Part shown: piece by piece, positions 34,464-47,156 of the stretch
How positions within the stretch are numbered: the stretch's first letter is position 1
How the letters are laid out: every line of letters starts with the position of its first letter
DNA from: Alligator mississippiensis
Lineage: Eukaryota > Chordata > Crocodylia > Alligatoridae
Assembly: GCF_030867095.1 (NCBI RefSeq)
Contig: NC_081837.1
Span: 15,890,501 to 15,954,500, forward strand
DNA: 64,000 bases
Direction of reading: 5' to 3'
The notes under the pieces: generated by a model
The model's input: only the letters and a program-made list of their open reading frames with translations
Database searches by the model: none
What the model was told of the DNA's origin: nothing
Position numbers and translations under genes: made by a program

Positions 34464-35314
34464 ATCTACCAAAAAAATGAAGGTAATCTTATTTCAGAAG
34501 CAGCAAATCCTGGCTGCAAGGCAAATTGGACATGGGACACATGAGTAATTGAAATGGTTAAAAGGCTTTGTCAGCTTTCTTGAGAGATTCAGCTACTTGC
34601 CAGTCTATAACCTGAACCTTGGGCTAACAGCTTGATCAAGTCACAGACTGAACAAAACTGTGCCTGAAACTTTACCAAAAACCAAAATAATATCCCAACT
34701 TCCATCCAACTGCCCAGCATAAGCTTTGATGTGAATCAATGGTGCTGTTCCTGATTATGGCCCTGATCCAGAGAAACATCCCTTTTCAGGACACCACTTA
34801 AGCAGGTGTACAGTTTTTAACACATGACTCCTACTGAATCCTATTGAAGTTAAGCATGAGATTGAAGTTGAGGACATGAATAAATACACTCACAAACTGG
34901 TGCCTACTGGCTCTTTCCTGCAAGGTGCTGAATAAATAAGCCCTGTTCCAACAAAACAGCCAGCACTTTACAGAGCTGAGCTCTCACTTACGTTCATAAC
35001 TTTCTGGTCTTGTGAAAGATCAGAAGAGCTGATTGTATACCACCTGGACTCTGCAGTTGCCAAAGGGAGATCTAGTCCAAACAAACCATCATTGGTTTTA
35101 CAGTGCTTTGGTGTATACTGGGCAGGACTTTGGAAATGTCAAACTGAGTAAATGAACATATAAGCAATGATCAGTTCACCACATGAAGGGCTTGTGCACC
35201 ATTCAGTTTCCTTTTAAATCATAATCATGTAACAAGAAAAAAATACCTGCAGATCTGGGATCTCTGATTTACAAACAACCTAGTAACAAAACGTAGATCT
35301 ATATGATGCAATGT
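34464..35314. other. Non-coding DNA with an old repeat fragment
   Basis: The stretch 34745-34870 shows the tatggccctgatccagag and tattgaagttaagcatgag cores of an old amniote repeat. The rest is unremarkable. Confidence 0.4.
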
Positions 35315-35390
35315 GGTCCAACTCGCTTGAGTAGGGGGCTAAATTAAATGACCCTGTGAGGTCCCTTCCAGCTCTACTTTTTGATGGTCC
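35315..35390 (+). mobile_element. Short CR1 3' tail remnant
   Basis: The stretch with gtagggggctaaattaaatg, then tgtgaggtcccttccagctc is the end of a plus-strand CR1, diverged. Confidence 0.55.
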
Positions 35391-35924
35391 TGTGGCCTGT
35401 GTTTACAACATCTGAACCCTTTCCTAAAACAAAAAGTGTTCCCTTTAGACTTTTAAAAAAGGGACTGTGGATGTAAATACAATGCTGACTTTTTCTCTTT
35501 ATCTTGGCTTGGGTTTTTAGTGCCAAATTTGGCTTCTCTTCCTCCCTTAAGAAATCAGCATGGTTTCTACAAGCTCTTTAGTAACTGCCAATGCTGTGCT
35601 ACCAATAATTTACCAGAATTGAGAAACTTTTGTTCTTTTAGTCTGCACAATTAAATTATCTCCCACATGCCTGGATTTGTTCAGGATTACATACAAGATA
35701 CTTTGGACTCAGTTGTACAGGGTGCTGAGCACTGTCTCCAGTTAAACAAATGAGTTGTCACATTCACCTCAATGTTAAGAAAACATATGTTTGTGTGTAT
35801 GGGGCCAGCATGCTCAGTACATTAAAAAACAAAATCCAGCTTTTATGACCAGTATCATAAAAAAGCAAAAAGATTTTTAAAGTTTCATCTCAATGTTGGT
35901 TTACATGGAACTTTATTTGGATGA
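35391..35924. other. AT-rich non-coding DNA, no gene recognised
   Basis: Nothing recognisable. Confidence 0.3.
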
Positions 35925-36050
35925 CTAATTATTATTTGTATAGTAAAAGCACATAGAAGCCTTTTTTTTTTAACCAGGACCCCAGGCACTGTATAAACAC
36001 AGAACAAAAAAACACTTCTTGTTTTAAGGGGCTTATAGTCTAAATGGAAA
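35925..36050 (-). repeat. Ancient amniote interspersed repeat, inverted copy
   Basis: Core ttattatttgtatagtaaaa, then accaggaccccaggcactgt and gggcttatagtctaaatgg; reverse orientation of the family at 27775-27892. A direct run of T lies inside. Confidence 0.65.
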
Positions 36051-36121
36051 GTAAAAGGCAACAGGTGGATACAGACAAATGGAGGAAAAAATACAAAGAC
36101 ACAATGGTTATTTTTCCTCAT

Positions 36122-36405
36122 TGGGTATGTCCACACAATAAATTTACCATCCCAAAAAGTAGCACCTGCAATCACACTATTCTTTTCCACACAAGCTACC
36201 TCCTAATTGGAAGCACTGGTGCCACATCCATACAGAGGCACAGGGAGGCTATTTAACCTAGTGGGCTAGGAGATGGTGTTATCACTCACTCAGCAGTGTA
36301 AATTAGCCTCCTCCAGTGCTGAGAGGATTTGCTTAGGCTGCTTCTGCTTTAGGAGCTAAAATGTGTAAACAGTCGTATGTTGAAGTTTGTTGTGTAGACC
36401 TGGCC
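36122..36405. mobile_element. Small inverted-repeat transposon (GTCYACACAA ends)
   Basis: The ends TGGGTATGTCCACACAATAA and TTGTTGTGTAGACCTGGCCA are inverted. Interior non-coding, about 284 bases. Confidence 0.7.
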
Positions 36406-39363
36406 AGCGGAAAAAAAAGGGACTTAAATGATGAATAAGCATTGTTCTATATGGAGACAAATTTCACGGACAGCAAAAATGTGCTGTATAATACAAGCAT
36501 GCTTAAACTGACTGCTTCATATTGAGTCTTAGCACTTAAACACAAGCTCCTGGTAACCTAGGAAATGACAGCAGTGCCATAAAAAAGGCTATTCTTTTAC
36601 CATTTGTGATCTAGCTCATAATAGTGTTAGAAATCTTGGGAGGGACCTTGTTATTTTGGCATCCCCCAATTTCCAGACTGGCGCAGTTCAGCTGAACTCT
36701 GCATACACATCCAAACTTTTGGATGTTTATCTCATCTAACCAGAACCTCCAAATGTTTCGAGGTTCACCCATCTCTAATTATTGCACAATGCTCCAATCT
36801 GACTGGGAAGATGAGAAGTAGATCAGAAAGAAATATAATTGCTTTTTTTTATTAGCTTATGATATATGGTCCCGCCCTTCTACATTACAAGCTTGCCCAG
36901 TCATTTACAAATAATGATATGCAAAATGTGATTTATATAATTATCAACCTATAATTACTGACAATATATATATATTAATCCCCCTGGAGGAGATCTGGGC
37001 TCACCATATATGTGCTAGACCCATTAGAGCTATAGGGAATCTATGCCCACTGTAAATGGAAAATTACTTATTTTTCAAACACTTGAGACCACTTATGAAA
37101 AATAAACCAACAACAACAACAAAAAACCCCTTGGCTTGTTATTTTTTTAATATGTTCAGAAGGTATGTAACTGAACAAATCCAGGCATGTGGAAGCAAAC
37201 TCAGTTGTGCACAGTGAAAGCACAGAAGTTTCTCAATACTGTACTAGTAAATTATTGGTAGCACAGCATTGGCAGTCAATGAAGAGCTTGTAGAAACTAT
37301 GCTGATTTATTAAGGGAGGAGGCAATTCCAGGCTTGGCATGATAATCACAAGCCTGTGTTGAGAGAAAAACTAGGCACTGCATTCATAATACATTTTTAC
37401 AGGTCTAAAAGAAAAGTGAGTTTGTCTTATGATGAGGTTCTAAGACTGGAACCATAGATAGACCACACTACCCCCTGCTTCCACCCCAAGACCATGCTTC
37501 ACTACTGGGTCAAATAGTGATTCTCATCTGGTGCTGATTAGTATAACTCCTTTAACTTTAATGGAAAAGAGCCAGATTATTTCAGCTGAGGTTCTCACTT
37601 TATGCACTTCTACACAGAAGGCAGAAACTACAGCAGGCAAAGCTGAGGGGGGCTTGGTGGTGGTGGTGGTGACTGTTCTTTGTAATTGATTTTTTTTCCT
37701 TGTAGTCTTCAAATGCTGCTCTCATTTACAACCACCAGAACAATTTCAAGATTAGTCCCTAGAATTATGATGGAGCCTAATTTGGCTTTTGCAGCAATGG
37801 AAATCTGGGGTAACTCCGTTTAAATCAATTGGATGACACTGGGGAGTTACATTGGTGTAACCCTGATAAAAACTGAGAACAAAATCAGGTCTATAAATCC
37901 CCTAATGTGCCCAGTACCTTCACAGAAGTTTATTTGCAAACAAGTTTGTCTGTCATATTAAAAAAGCAATCCAACCAGCCTGTGAAAAATGGATTTAGCC
38001 TTTCCCAGAAACATGCCCTAGGTACTTGCTAATCCTAATTTGTGGGCTGCTTGCTGAGTTTGGTAAGGGAGAAAGGTTACCCCGTTCAGATCCTCTTTCC
38101 CAGTGCGGTGACATCATTCCCATTGTTATGGTGTGATATGCCAGATGGGAAAATCTGAGGTGAGGATGAAGTGAAAATCCTGGTCACACCTTTTCTCTGG
38201 GCTATGTGCCTCCCCATCAGTTTACAACATCACAGGGAGTCTCAGACAGTTTGGCTCCACCAACCCCAACCATCTTGGCCTGAACAGATGCATGCTGAAC
38301 CATTAAGAATCAATATGTATTCCCATCACTGTGACAGGTTACACTGCATACTGCTAACCTAATTTAATTACAGTTTACTTAAAACTATTAGTAGATTTGA
38401 ATAGAAAGCAAAGATAATGGCATAAGCTCTGTAATTTGTATTACTAGAAAAAGCTGCATTCAACACTGCATTCAAACCAAAACATATGTATTAACATATG
38501 GCAGAATTACACTTACTGTATGTTTTAGTGCAGAGCTGAAGAGAAAGGCATCTGTGCTGAAAGGATCTGAATGAGAGCTCAGATAATGAGCAGAGCTAGA
38601 AGAATACACTCTGAAAGGTTGGGATGTGTCAAAGTACCCTGCAGTTGATTTGTGTTAGAGCCAGAAGAGCATACTTAAATTTCCATGCAGGTACAGTATT
38701 GTGCTTTGCTTTCTGCACTGGGACACAGTGTAACTTTCAAGTGTTACTTTGGATGCACCAGCTTCTGGAAGTCATGGCCAAGTTCTAAACCCCTGACAAC
38801 AGAAGGTTTCACATTGGAAATGCTGACACAACATTTCCTCACAGTTTAAAATGAGCACAACTATATCACCCCTTAGCTAAGGATTGGTTATTAGAGATGA
38901 CTCTGAGACACAAAGTTCAGATTTGGATCTGGAGCTGCACTTCACTAATGTGTCAGGTGCTTTGGACCTGGATTTTTAGTTTAACCATTTTTAGCAAACA
39001 TTAGACAGCCAGGAAGTGCAAATCTGAGTCTGCCTCTGAATTTCCCTGGGAGTCTGGGAGAGTTTAATATTGAGATTTTCATTTATGCATATAAAATCAA
39101 ACCTGTTTTCCAAACGCAAACTGAATCCACACCAAATTTCTTTTTTTTTGCGGGGAGGGAGGCTTGAAAAAAGGTAATTGATTATTTTCCTCCATTTATT
39201 TCATTTCCCTATGTTTCTATATCTCCAAATTCCAGCTCAGACTACAGCAAAAGTATTAAAATCAGCCTATTTCCAACCAAAAGGCAGCAAGTAGCAATAA
39301 AGTAAGCCCATCCCCTTGAGTCTTCCAACCTAGTTTTAGAGACTCAAGAGAGCTCATGTAAGT
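36406..39363. other. Long AT-rich stretch without recognised genes
   Basis: Contains a short (AT)n run near 36962-36975, a (GGT)n run near 37655-37672, and an old repeat core at 37800-37895 (gataaaaactgagaacaaa). No exon, tRNA or transposon boundary was recognised otherwise. Confidence 0.4.
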
Positions 39364-39371
39364 GGCTAGAC

Positions 39372-39770
39372 CAGTGGGGTGTGCCCCCCGTGGGGGTGTG
39401 AAGGAATGTTTGGGGAGGTGCAGTGCAGGGGGCATGGGCAAGAAGTTTGCAAGGAGCCAGCTCTGCTGCAGCCTGGCAGGGGTATGTGGGTGGGGAGAGC
39501 TCTGGGCAGGCTCCAAGAGTGGGCTGCTGCACCTCTGGAAGCCCAGCACAGTAGGCACACAGCCTAGAGTTGCTGCGAGGCCATGGCAGGAGGTACTGGA
39601 TTTGAGGCAGGTGGAGCCCGCCCCACTGAGCCAAGTTGAGCTGCAGAGGCTCCTAGGATGAGGGGTGCCCTGTGCCCAGCTGCGCTGCTCCTCTGGGGTA
39701 GGGGGAGCAGGGGGGAAACAAAATCGTAACTCAAAATGGGGGCTCAACTCAAAATATTTGAAAACCACTG
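39372..39770. mobile_element. hAT-like element with perfect 8-bp target duplication
   Basis: The 399-base element starts CAGTGGGGTGTGCC and ends GAAAACCACTG. It is flanked by GGCTAGAC at 39364-39371 and 39771-39778. The interior is GC-rich, unlike the AT-rich surroundings. Long open frames on both strands (for example minus 39262-39768) run through it and into flanking DNA; I treat them as accidental. Confidence 0.92.
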
Positions 39771-39778
39771 GGCTAGAC

Positions 39779-40799
39779 TGTTAAGTGCTTATCTGAATAC
39801 CTTGCATTTTGGCCACCCTTATTGCATCTCAAGCAATGTGTTGTATCAGTAAGTGAGACACTCATGTAGACTTTAGAACAGAAGAACGCCTCAAAACCAA
39901 CTACTAACACTAGTAGTATGTACTGTTAAAGCAAACTGTACAACATTGGCTTTCTGAGCAAAAGGTGAAGGGATACTCACTGATTCTACCAAGAGCAAAC
40001 AGCTGAGCAGACAACTTCAGGTAAATGCTATACTTAACCAATTGCCTTGAAGGTAGAGCTCTTTGTGTTGTTATTGTCTGTTTTGTTTGGATTACAAAGA
40101 GATATCTGCTTGACTTAGCATCCCATTTCCTGGTTGCTGATGTTAATGACCCCCGTTACCTGGCTGGAGATGTTGACGACCCCCAGTTACAAAACAGCAC
40201 CCGGTTCTTAAGTGAACTTTGTCTCTCTGCCATGTGCTAAACTTGTCATGCTTCAGCCCTTGTCTGTCACACCAGTTCATGAAGGCCTTTTTTTAGCAGA
40301 GCCATTAGTCCATAGGTGGGGCCAATGGTTGAGAGAGAGAAGATGACACAAGAAGGTAGGTCTGACTCCTCTTGAAGTCTGCTAGTCCTTTAGCAAAAAA
40401 TTAAGCACCTTCCTAGACAGATCATTGCTTGGAATGCAGTGCAATAAGCTGCCCTTAAGTAACTTCAGATTTGTGGTCAGCAGATAGTACAAAATTGAGG
40501 TCATAATTTGATACAGACATCCTACTCTGGCACAAAGTTAAAAACGAAAGAATCAGAATGACCTACATAGTGAGATTTAAAATGTGGCTGCCACATCTAC
40601 AAAGTATCTCCAAGTTATAGATACCTGGGAATCACTGATGTCTTACAAAATTGCCTGAATTTCTTAAACCTAAGTATTAAAGAACATATATTTCCTTTGG
40701 ACTTTTGGCTAAAAACAGGCAGAGTACTTGCATAGTATTTGGAGTTGAGGACCCAGATTCTGCAAACAAAGGAAGTTGTGTTCACTGAGAATGTAAGGC
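39779..40799. other. Non-coding DNA, no gene recognised
   Basis: The 40145-40190 stretch carries a short tandem: gttaatgaccccc.. and gttgacgaccccc.. separated by about 30 bases. Nothing else recognised. Confidence 0.35.
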
Positions 40800-41130
40800 C
40801 CTACCATGTATTTTTGTGATTGTTATTTATATGGCGGTTCGTGGAGGCCCCAGTCAAAATCAAAGGTCCACTGTGATAAGCACTGTACATACAAATAGAG
40901 ACAATTTCTGGTTTGAAGAGCTTACAGCCTAAAGCCCTCACCCTGTAACTTGATGCATGCCTGGGACTCCAGCCAGGTGCAAGGGTTTTCCCCTCTTAGA
41001 AGAAGTGGCAGGATCAGGCCAGAACAGACTAGAGAAACAAAGGATGGGAGAAGGGAAGTAGTATTACCCCTGTTCTCCAGCCAGTGAATTGAGGCACAGA
41101 GGTCCTGATCTCCCGAGTGCCAGCTCACCA
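40800..41130 (-). repeat. Ancient amniote repeat plus MIR-type fragment, inverted
   Basis: Core gttatttatatggcggttcg, ggccccagtcaaaatcaaag, gagcttacagcctaaa (40820-40935), then attacccctgttctcc and ttgaggcacagaggtcctg (41065-41115). Same family and order as other copies in the window. Confidence 0.65.
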
Positions 41131-41813
41131 TGTTAACAGACAATTAGCCTTTCAGAGCATGGATTTGACTGTTCTATGACTAATATAATTGTAAGGTCAT
41201 AAAGTAATATAAAATAAAAATTATGTTAAAAATAAAATAAAATAAAATAGTGTCTTATGCCACAATCAGATCAAAGCCAAAAAATTCATAGTTAGGGTGT
41301 AGGCTACATTCTTAAAATCAGAAAAAACATCGTTACAGGATAAACAAAAGGATGGGATGTCAAGGTTAATTTTTCATTTGGAGGCTCTCATCAGTTTGTG
41401 TCAATTTAAGCTTTCCTTAAATATATAATTTCTTTGACTGATTTTTTTCCCCCTCTAGGAACAGAAAATTATTCTGCTTTGAGGTCTGGAAGCTGCCATA
41501 CAATAAATGCTACTTAATTGGGACATGCTTAATAGGAATGGCCACTTTAATGGTACATCTCCTAGGGAACCTATTTATGCTAATAACACTGAATGACAAT
41601 GACTGTTTCTTAAGTGGGACAACAATAGGAAAAAATTGCACTTAACAGGGATGCGCTCAACTGTTACAAGTGCGTTAAGTGCTGTTTAACCAGGTGTTAA
41701 ATAGGTTTGAAATCTGGAGCTCCCATCTTTTAATTCAGAAGATATCAATCTGTTCTTAAGCCGTGATGAAATGCAATATTTGTATTATTTGTATAGTGAG
41801 ACCTATTACATAG
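41131..41813. other. AT-rich non-coding DNA, no gene recognised
   Basis: Has an (AATAA)n-type low-complexity run near 41205-41250. Nothing else identified. Confidence 0.35.
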
Positions 41814-42243
41814 TGGGCACGTCTATACGTGCCTATTAATACGGTTATCGGGCCGGAGTTTATTCAAGCTGGGCACATGTCTACATGTACGTACGCTCAG
41901 GATTGCAGCACGTTAAGCCAGGGTGGAGCAGCTCTGGCGAGAAGGGAGCCTGGGGGGCAAGGGAGGGGTGAGCCTGCCAGCCTAGGGCTGCTCCCCCTGA
42001 CTCAATGTGCTGTTGGGTGGCTGGCTGAGGCATGAGGGTGCTTCAAGGTGGGGCTAGCCCACAGGCAGCCCCTGTGCTGAAGCACCCTCATGCCGCAGCC
42101 AGTCCCTTGAGCATTTACATGTGCACTGCTGAGGCATAAATTAGTTTACTTCAGCCTAATAGGGGCACACTTGTAGAAGTGAAACATTTACTGCACAGCT
42201 AATTAGTCGCCTGTGCAGTAAACATCTCATGTAGATATATCCA
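41814..42243. mobile_element. DNA transposon with GGGCACGTCTA-type ends, nested structure
   Basis: Left end TGGGCACGTCTATACGTG and right end ATGTAGATATATCCA are inverted. Inside is a strong hairpin: gaggcatgagggtgcttc at about 42027 pairs with gaagcaccctcatgcc at about 42078. A further end-like motif (gggcacacttgtagaagt near 42163) suggests one copy inserted in or recombined with another. Confidence 0.7.
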
Positions 42244-43265
42244 GTGATGTATAGGCTATATTTAGCTGTGCAGTCGGACTGGGGTCCTGCCCCTGGTGTG
42301 CTAGGTGCTTTATAATCATATGAGATCCCTGCTCCAAAAAGCTTAAAATATCCTTTTTGTTCAGCATGGTGTCAAGCTGAAGATGCAGAATGATACATTG
42401 TGAGAAGTGGGAAAAGAATTAAGATCTCCTGACCTCACTCATATGCTTTTTAAAAAATGTAAACATACTTCCACACCATTATTTAGAATAATAATTTGTC
42501 AATAATAAAAATTAAAATAATCAGAACAGAGCATATTGAAGCTAAGTAGTTCCTCATTCCTTTTCAAGACCTTGAAAGCTGCTAAGAAAAATGTCTGAAA
42601 ACTTTCAGGGGCCTCCAAAAAACCAACAGCCTTCTGCAAGATTATTCTCTTCTGGGAAGTCTAGTGTTTTCTTAGTATCCTCTGAAAAACAGCCACACTC
42701 ATTTCAAGGAAGAACAGGAGGCCACTCTAAGAAGTGGATCTGAAAACAAAAAATCCCATTCTGAAAGACAGCTACATAAATTCAAGGACTATCCCAGGCA
42801 AACCAAGACATCTGATTACACCATTGTATCCTGTTTGGTGAAGGAGAGAGTGAAGAGAAGTGATAGACGTGAGGGGCAGATGGAGTTTGCTTAATGTGTC
42901 TGTTCTTTTCTACGCTGCCTTTTCAATTTAAGAATGTAGCAAAATAGCAGCTGCTCATAATTTCATGAATTGAGAAGTATGTAAATTTCAGCTACAAAAT
43001 TTGTTGCATAATTAAACCAAAAAAAGAAAAGGGGAGAAAAAAAGAGATCCTGCCTGCATCTCCAGCTTTCTTAATCTCATATGCAAATTCATAATTTAAG
43101 CCTGGTTCTTCTCTGGTTTCAGGGTGAATCAAAAGAAACACAATTGATTTGAACAGTTACACGATATAACTCGGTGTAACAGTAAAAACATGCTTTAAAG
43201 AGTTTAGCTAATCTCCACCTAAAACCAGCATGGCTACTCACAGAAGGATCACCCTAGCATAGAGG
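42244..43265. other. Non-coding DNA with possible conserved non-coding element
   Basis: Begins with an old repeat piece (ggggtcctgcccctggtgtg at 42271). The stretch 42900-43020 (ctgctcataatttcatgaat, then gttgcataattaaacc) is AT-rich and of high complexity, like a conserved regulatory element. No gene. Confidence 0.35.
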
Positions 43266-43520
43266 GGGGGTGTCTACATGTGCACTTTAATGCACAGTAG
43301 CCTATTCTACTGTGCAGTAAAGCACTGCATAAAAACAGTGCTAATATACTACTGTGCAGTAAAATAGGCTGTTGTGCATTAAGCATCATTTAAAGCGTGT
43401 GCTCTTGCACTACTGCACATTTGTGCAGCCTAATGTGCACGTATTTAGTACCTCATACTGGAGGTACTACATTAAATGTGCACTAGGAAAAGCACATTAA
43501 TGCACGTGTAGGTGCACCCA
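43266..43520. mobile_element. Small DNA transposon with GGGTGYACCTACACGTG-type ends
   Basis: Left GGGGGTGTCTACATGTGCAC and right GTGCACCTACACG-type end (reverse of tgcacgtgtaggtgcaccca) are inverted repeats; the right end extends with AATGTGC. Internally tgcacagtagcctattctac and tactgtgcagtaaaataggc form an additional inverted pair. Non-coding. Confidence 0.8.
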
Positions 43521-46500
43521 TGACTCTTTAAATGGCACAAAGCCATTATAATGGTTTTTGTGCCAAACCTTTTCCTACAGCCTGCACAGTGGGCATGGGA
43601 AAGAAAGAGGGACCATGGTAGGGTGTTTCTGTGATTTGGCAAAATGTGACCACTTATAATCCCTTGGGGCTGTTAGCAGCCAACACACATGCTATTCTAA
43701 TTTATACAGGGGTCCTATTCTAATTCAAAGTAGCACTATGACTGGGAAGCTGCAAGGGTGACCCTTCCTGGGTATACCAACCACTGATCAGCTAAGGATC
43801 AGGCCCTCCATGTCTGTAAACAGCTGTTTTTTTGTTTTGAATCCCGTTTTGCTAAACACATGTAAATTATGCATCAGTATTTGATGCTTAAAAAATAGAT
43901 ACGTCCCTTTTTGCTCCAGATGTTCCCTGCAGATATGTTATAGATCTCTGGTGTATATTGACCTCTGTTCTACTCAAGGAACTCCAGACCATACCAATAG
44001 AAGTTTTCTGTACTACATACAGCATATGTAACTGTGAAGGGAAGAGAAGAACTCAACAACATCATTGGGAAACAGGGCAACATTCATGCCTGATGTAGCT
44101 CTACTTGGGAGTCAAAGGGTGAGATCTTTATTTGCTCTAAGTAGACTTGATTCCACAGGTATCAGCTTTTGAGGCCAGATGTCACAATGGAGTTTGATTT
44201 TTTTTATTAGTGTGTATCTCCAGTGGTTCCAGAGGAGTTACTTTTGATTTATACCCATGTGAAGAAAAGGACAATCGATCTGAGTGTCTTCACAAATTAA
44301 ACCCAACTCATATTATTTCTTACAACTGTCTTGTTTAAACACAAGCACAACAGTAGAAATTTAAAATACAGAAGCAGGAGGGCAGAGTTTAATGATCAGT
44401 GTTTTATTGGAATCATGTAAAAATGGAAAGCATTTCACATATTTCATAAAAACATTTTATGTGCGAATTTAATACAAAGCTTTTTCTTGTTAAACTCTTA
44501 TATGATGCATGAACTACAGCATATAAAACACAGCACAGGACAACTATGAATAGGATTATTTAAACATCTCCCTTCTGTTGACATCATCAAGCACACAAGC
44601 CGGCACTCATGGTTGCTGTGATCTTATCAGAACCCTCTATTCTACTGTTACCTTCTTCTCACTCATTCTCTCAGTATAGTTCCTGGAGCTAAAGGAATCC
44701 AGCTCATAGACAGATCTCTAAGATAAATCTCTTTGTCTGTTTTGGAAATATGACTCCAGTTCCAATTTTGCAGCACTTATACAGAGGAACCTGCCATCGG
44801 CTTCCAAAGCATTTTTTCATATAACTATTTCAGGATTGGATCCTTAGTGATTTTAATTTAGTTAACATCTTGGCATTGTGTCTGTAATATATTATCCTAA
44901 TAATGTAAGATATCAAAATGGATTGTATACGATAATATAATCTGTACATGGAGCCTGATCTTTTACTCTATTATTCTGGTTTTACGCTGGTACAGCGCCA
45001 TTTATTTTGACATAAACCAATCCTAATTTATCTCGATAAGAGAGAAGCCAGCCTCATAGAGCAGCCTATAAATCACATATGTTAAAATGATAAGCAAAAA
45101 GTTTAAAACAAAAATTTTACTGAAATCATAAGCCAGGAAAATGTCATTCTATCAATCACCTGTAAATGAAGTTTCCATTGTGGAATGTCTGTGAAAAACA
45201 CTAATCAGAGATAAGCAACAAAACAATGAGCTATTAAAAATTAATAAATGGCTAAAAAAAATATCTAAACTGCAATGTGTTCTCTTCTCTAGAAAACCTT
45301 GAAAAAGATAAATAAGTAATTATTTCTTTCCTGTGTGACAGCTACAGTCTGAAAAGTACTAAATTATTGGCTTCATATGTGTTCATAAACTGCATTTATA
45401 AACACTTCACATAATCAAATTATGTTTGTTTCCTCCAGCTTGGCTGCCCTTGAACATCTTTCTCCTTGCTGTTTCATTATTCTACTTTTTCTGTAACCTT
45501 CACTTAAAATGGGGCTTATGCACATGGGTCCTGATTCAGCATTCCAGTCATAGTTAGATAAGCACTTAAGCAAATGCTTATGTTTTGCATGTGCTTAAGT
45601 GCTTTACTAATTTGGGCACTTAGGGAGAAATTTTCTAGAATTTTAGTTTTATACCCATCTGCCACTTCTTTTGGTGGACACCTTCAATTTGTTTCACTGA
45701 TGTTGGGCTAAATCCTACTTATGTTATTCATAAGTAACCCCAATGAGATGAATGGGTTAGATTCTACGCTCACCTGCACCAGCCAAAATCAAGAGATAGG
45801 CTATTGACTTCCAGGGCATTATTTTGGGGTCACAGCAGGGTAACTTCAATTTAGGGGATGCCAAACAGATTTAAGAAGGGCCAGGATCTAACCTAAGCAA
45901 CACAGAAATGGAAAATCTGATATTGTCTGTGGAGCACATACAAGAAGATAATCCTTGAATAATAAAATGCAAGAGTAGATTTCAGAAAATATCACTATTA
46001 TTGAAACCATTTAGACACTGAACAATCATTATTAATAAATAATAAAACTATATCAAAGAAACATTTCAAAAATGTTCTACACATGATGAAGGCACAGTAG
46101 AATTGGTATCATAATCTGGGAAGGTCAGTTCACTTTTCCTTTGCTGCAAGATACCATAAGATTCCCACGTGAATATTTTTATTCTCACTTTTTATTGCTC
46201 CATTATATAATATCTCTGCCTAAATGACAGTGCTGAGCTTGGCATGGACTGAGAAAGCATGTAATGTGCCTCTCTCACACTACTGTTTCTAAGGTCTGGG
46301 TTAGACTGCAAGGCTACTCTACCTTACAGCCTGGTTGCAATACCTTTTATAGAGCATTGTGCCACCTGAGAATTGAGGAATATAAGAATGCTCCAGCCAT
46401 GCTCCCTTGTGCCCTCTTTCATCCTAGCACATTCCACATAGGGGTGAGGTTCTGCACATGGGGTATGTCTTGCTTTGTACCATCCCATAGAGATATTTTT

Positions 46501-47156
46501 GTGGCTTCTACACTAGCTTTGCTAGCATCACGCGGATACAATGCACCTATGAATTTCCTTTGTGTGCCTAATTCATCCATTTGTATTCTAATCTGAATTT
46601 TCTGTTTCATCGAACCCAGTATCCGTACTCAGTGACTGCAGATAGCTTACTCTGAATCACAACTGTGTTTCTGGAGTCGGATAAATATCCCTAAGATAAA
46701 TCTGACATATACTATTACAGGAGAAATCATACTGGACATCCTAAGGATCAGGTAAAGCTAGACATCATACTATTCTTGTGCTAATTTTCATCAGATCATA
46801 CTAAAAAATAAGTGGCAAAAGTAAACAGTAAAGGTTATAGCATTTTGTGGCATGTAGGCTGCATGTCACTGTCAAAATGTGTATGTCACAACTGTCAACA
46901 ACATGACACATGAAAAAGTAGCCATGACATGCCCTTCTCTTCAGTCTGTCAGTCTGTTTCTATCTGTGTGTCCTTGTACTTTACTTATGCTTTTTCTTTT
47001 CACTTTCCTGATTTTTCTCTCACATCAGTATTACATTAGTGTAAACTAATTAACTTTAGTGTGCTTACTCCTATTTTACAGCAGCATCAGAGAAGAATCA
47101 GGGCATGGTATCTATTATCATCTTTCTAATTTATCTGTTTCACTCCCTTTTAATTA
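43521..47156. other. Long AT-rich stretch without recognised genes
   Basis: Contains an old repeat near 45525-45620 with a hairpin gcacttaagca ... tgcttaagtgc, and one near 44945-45010. The stretch 45100-45370 (tatcaatcacctgtaaatga, then attaaaaattaataaat) looks like a candidate conserved non-coding element with homeodomain-type sites. No exon seen. Confidence 0.4.

Noticed and set aside
39262..39768. A 168-codon minus-strand open frame
   Set aside because: It crosses the right end of a hAT element and continues into both GC-rich interior and flank; no recognisable protein.
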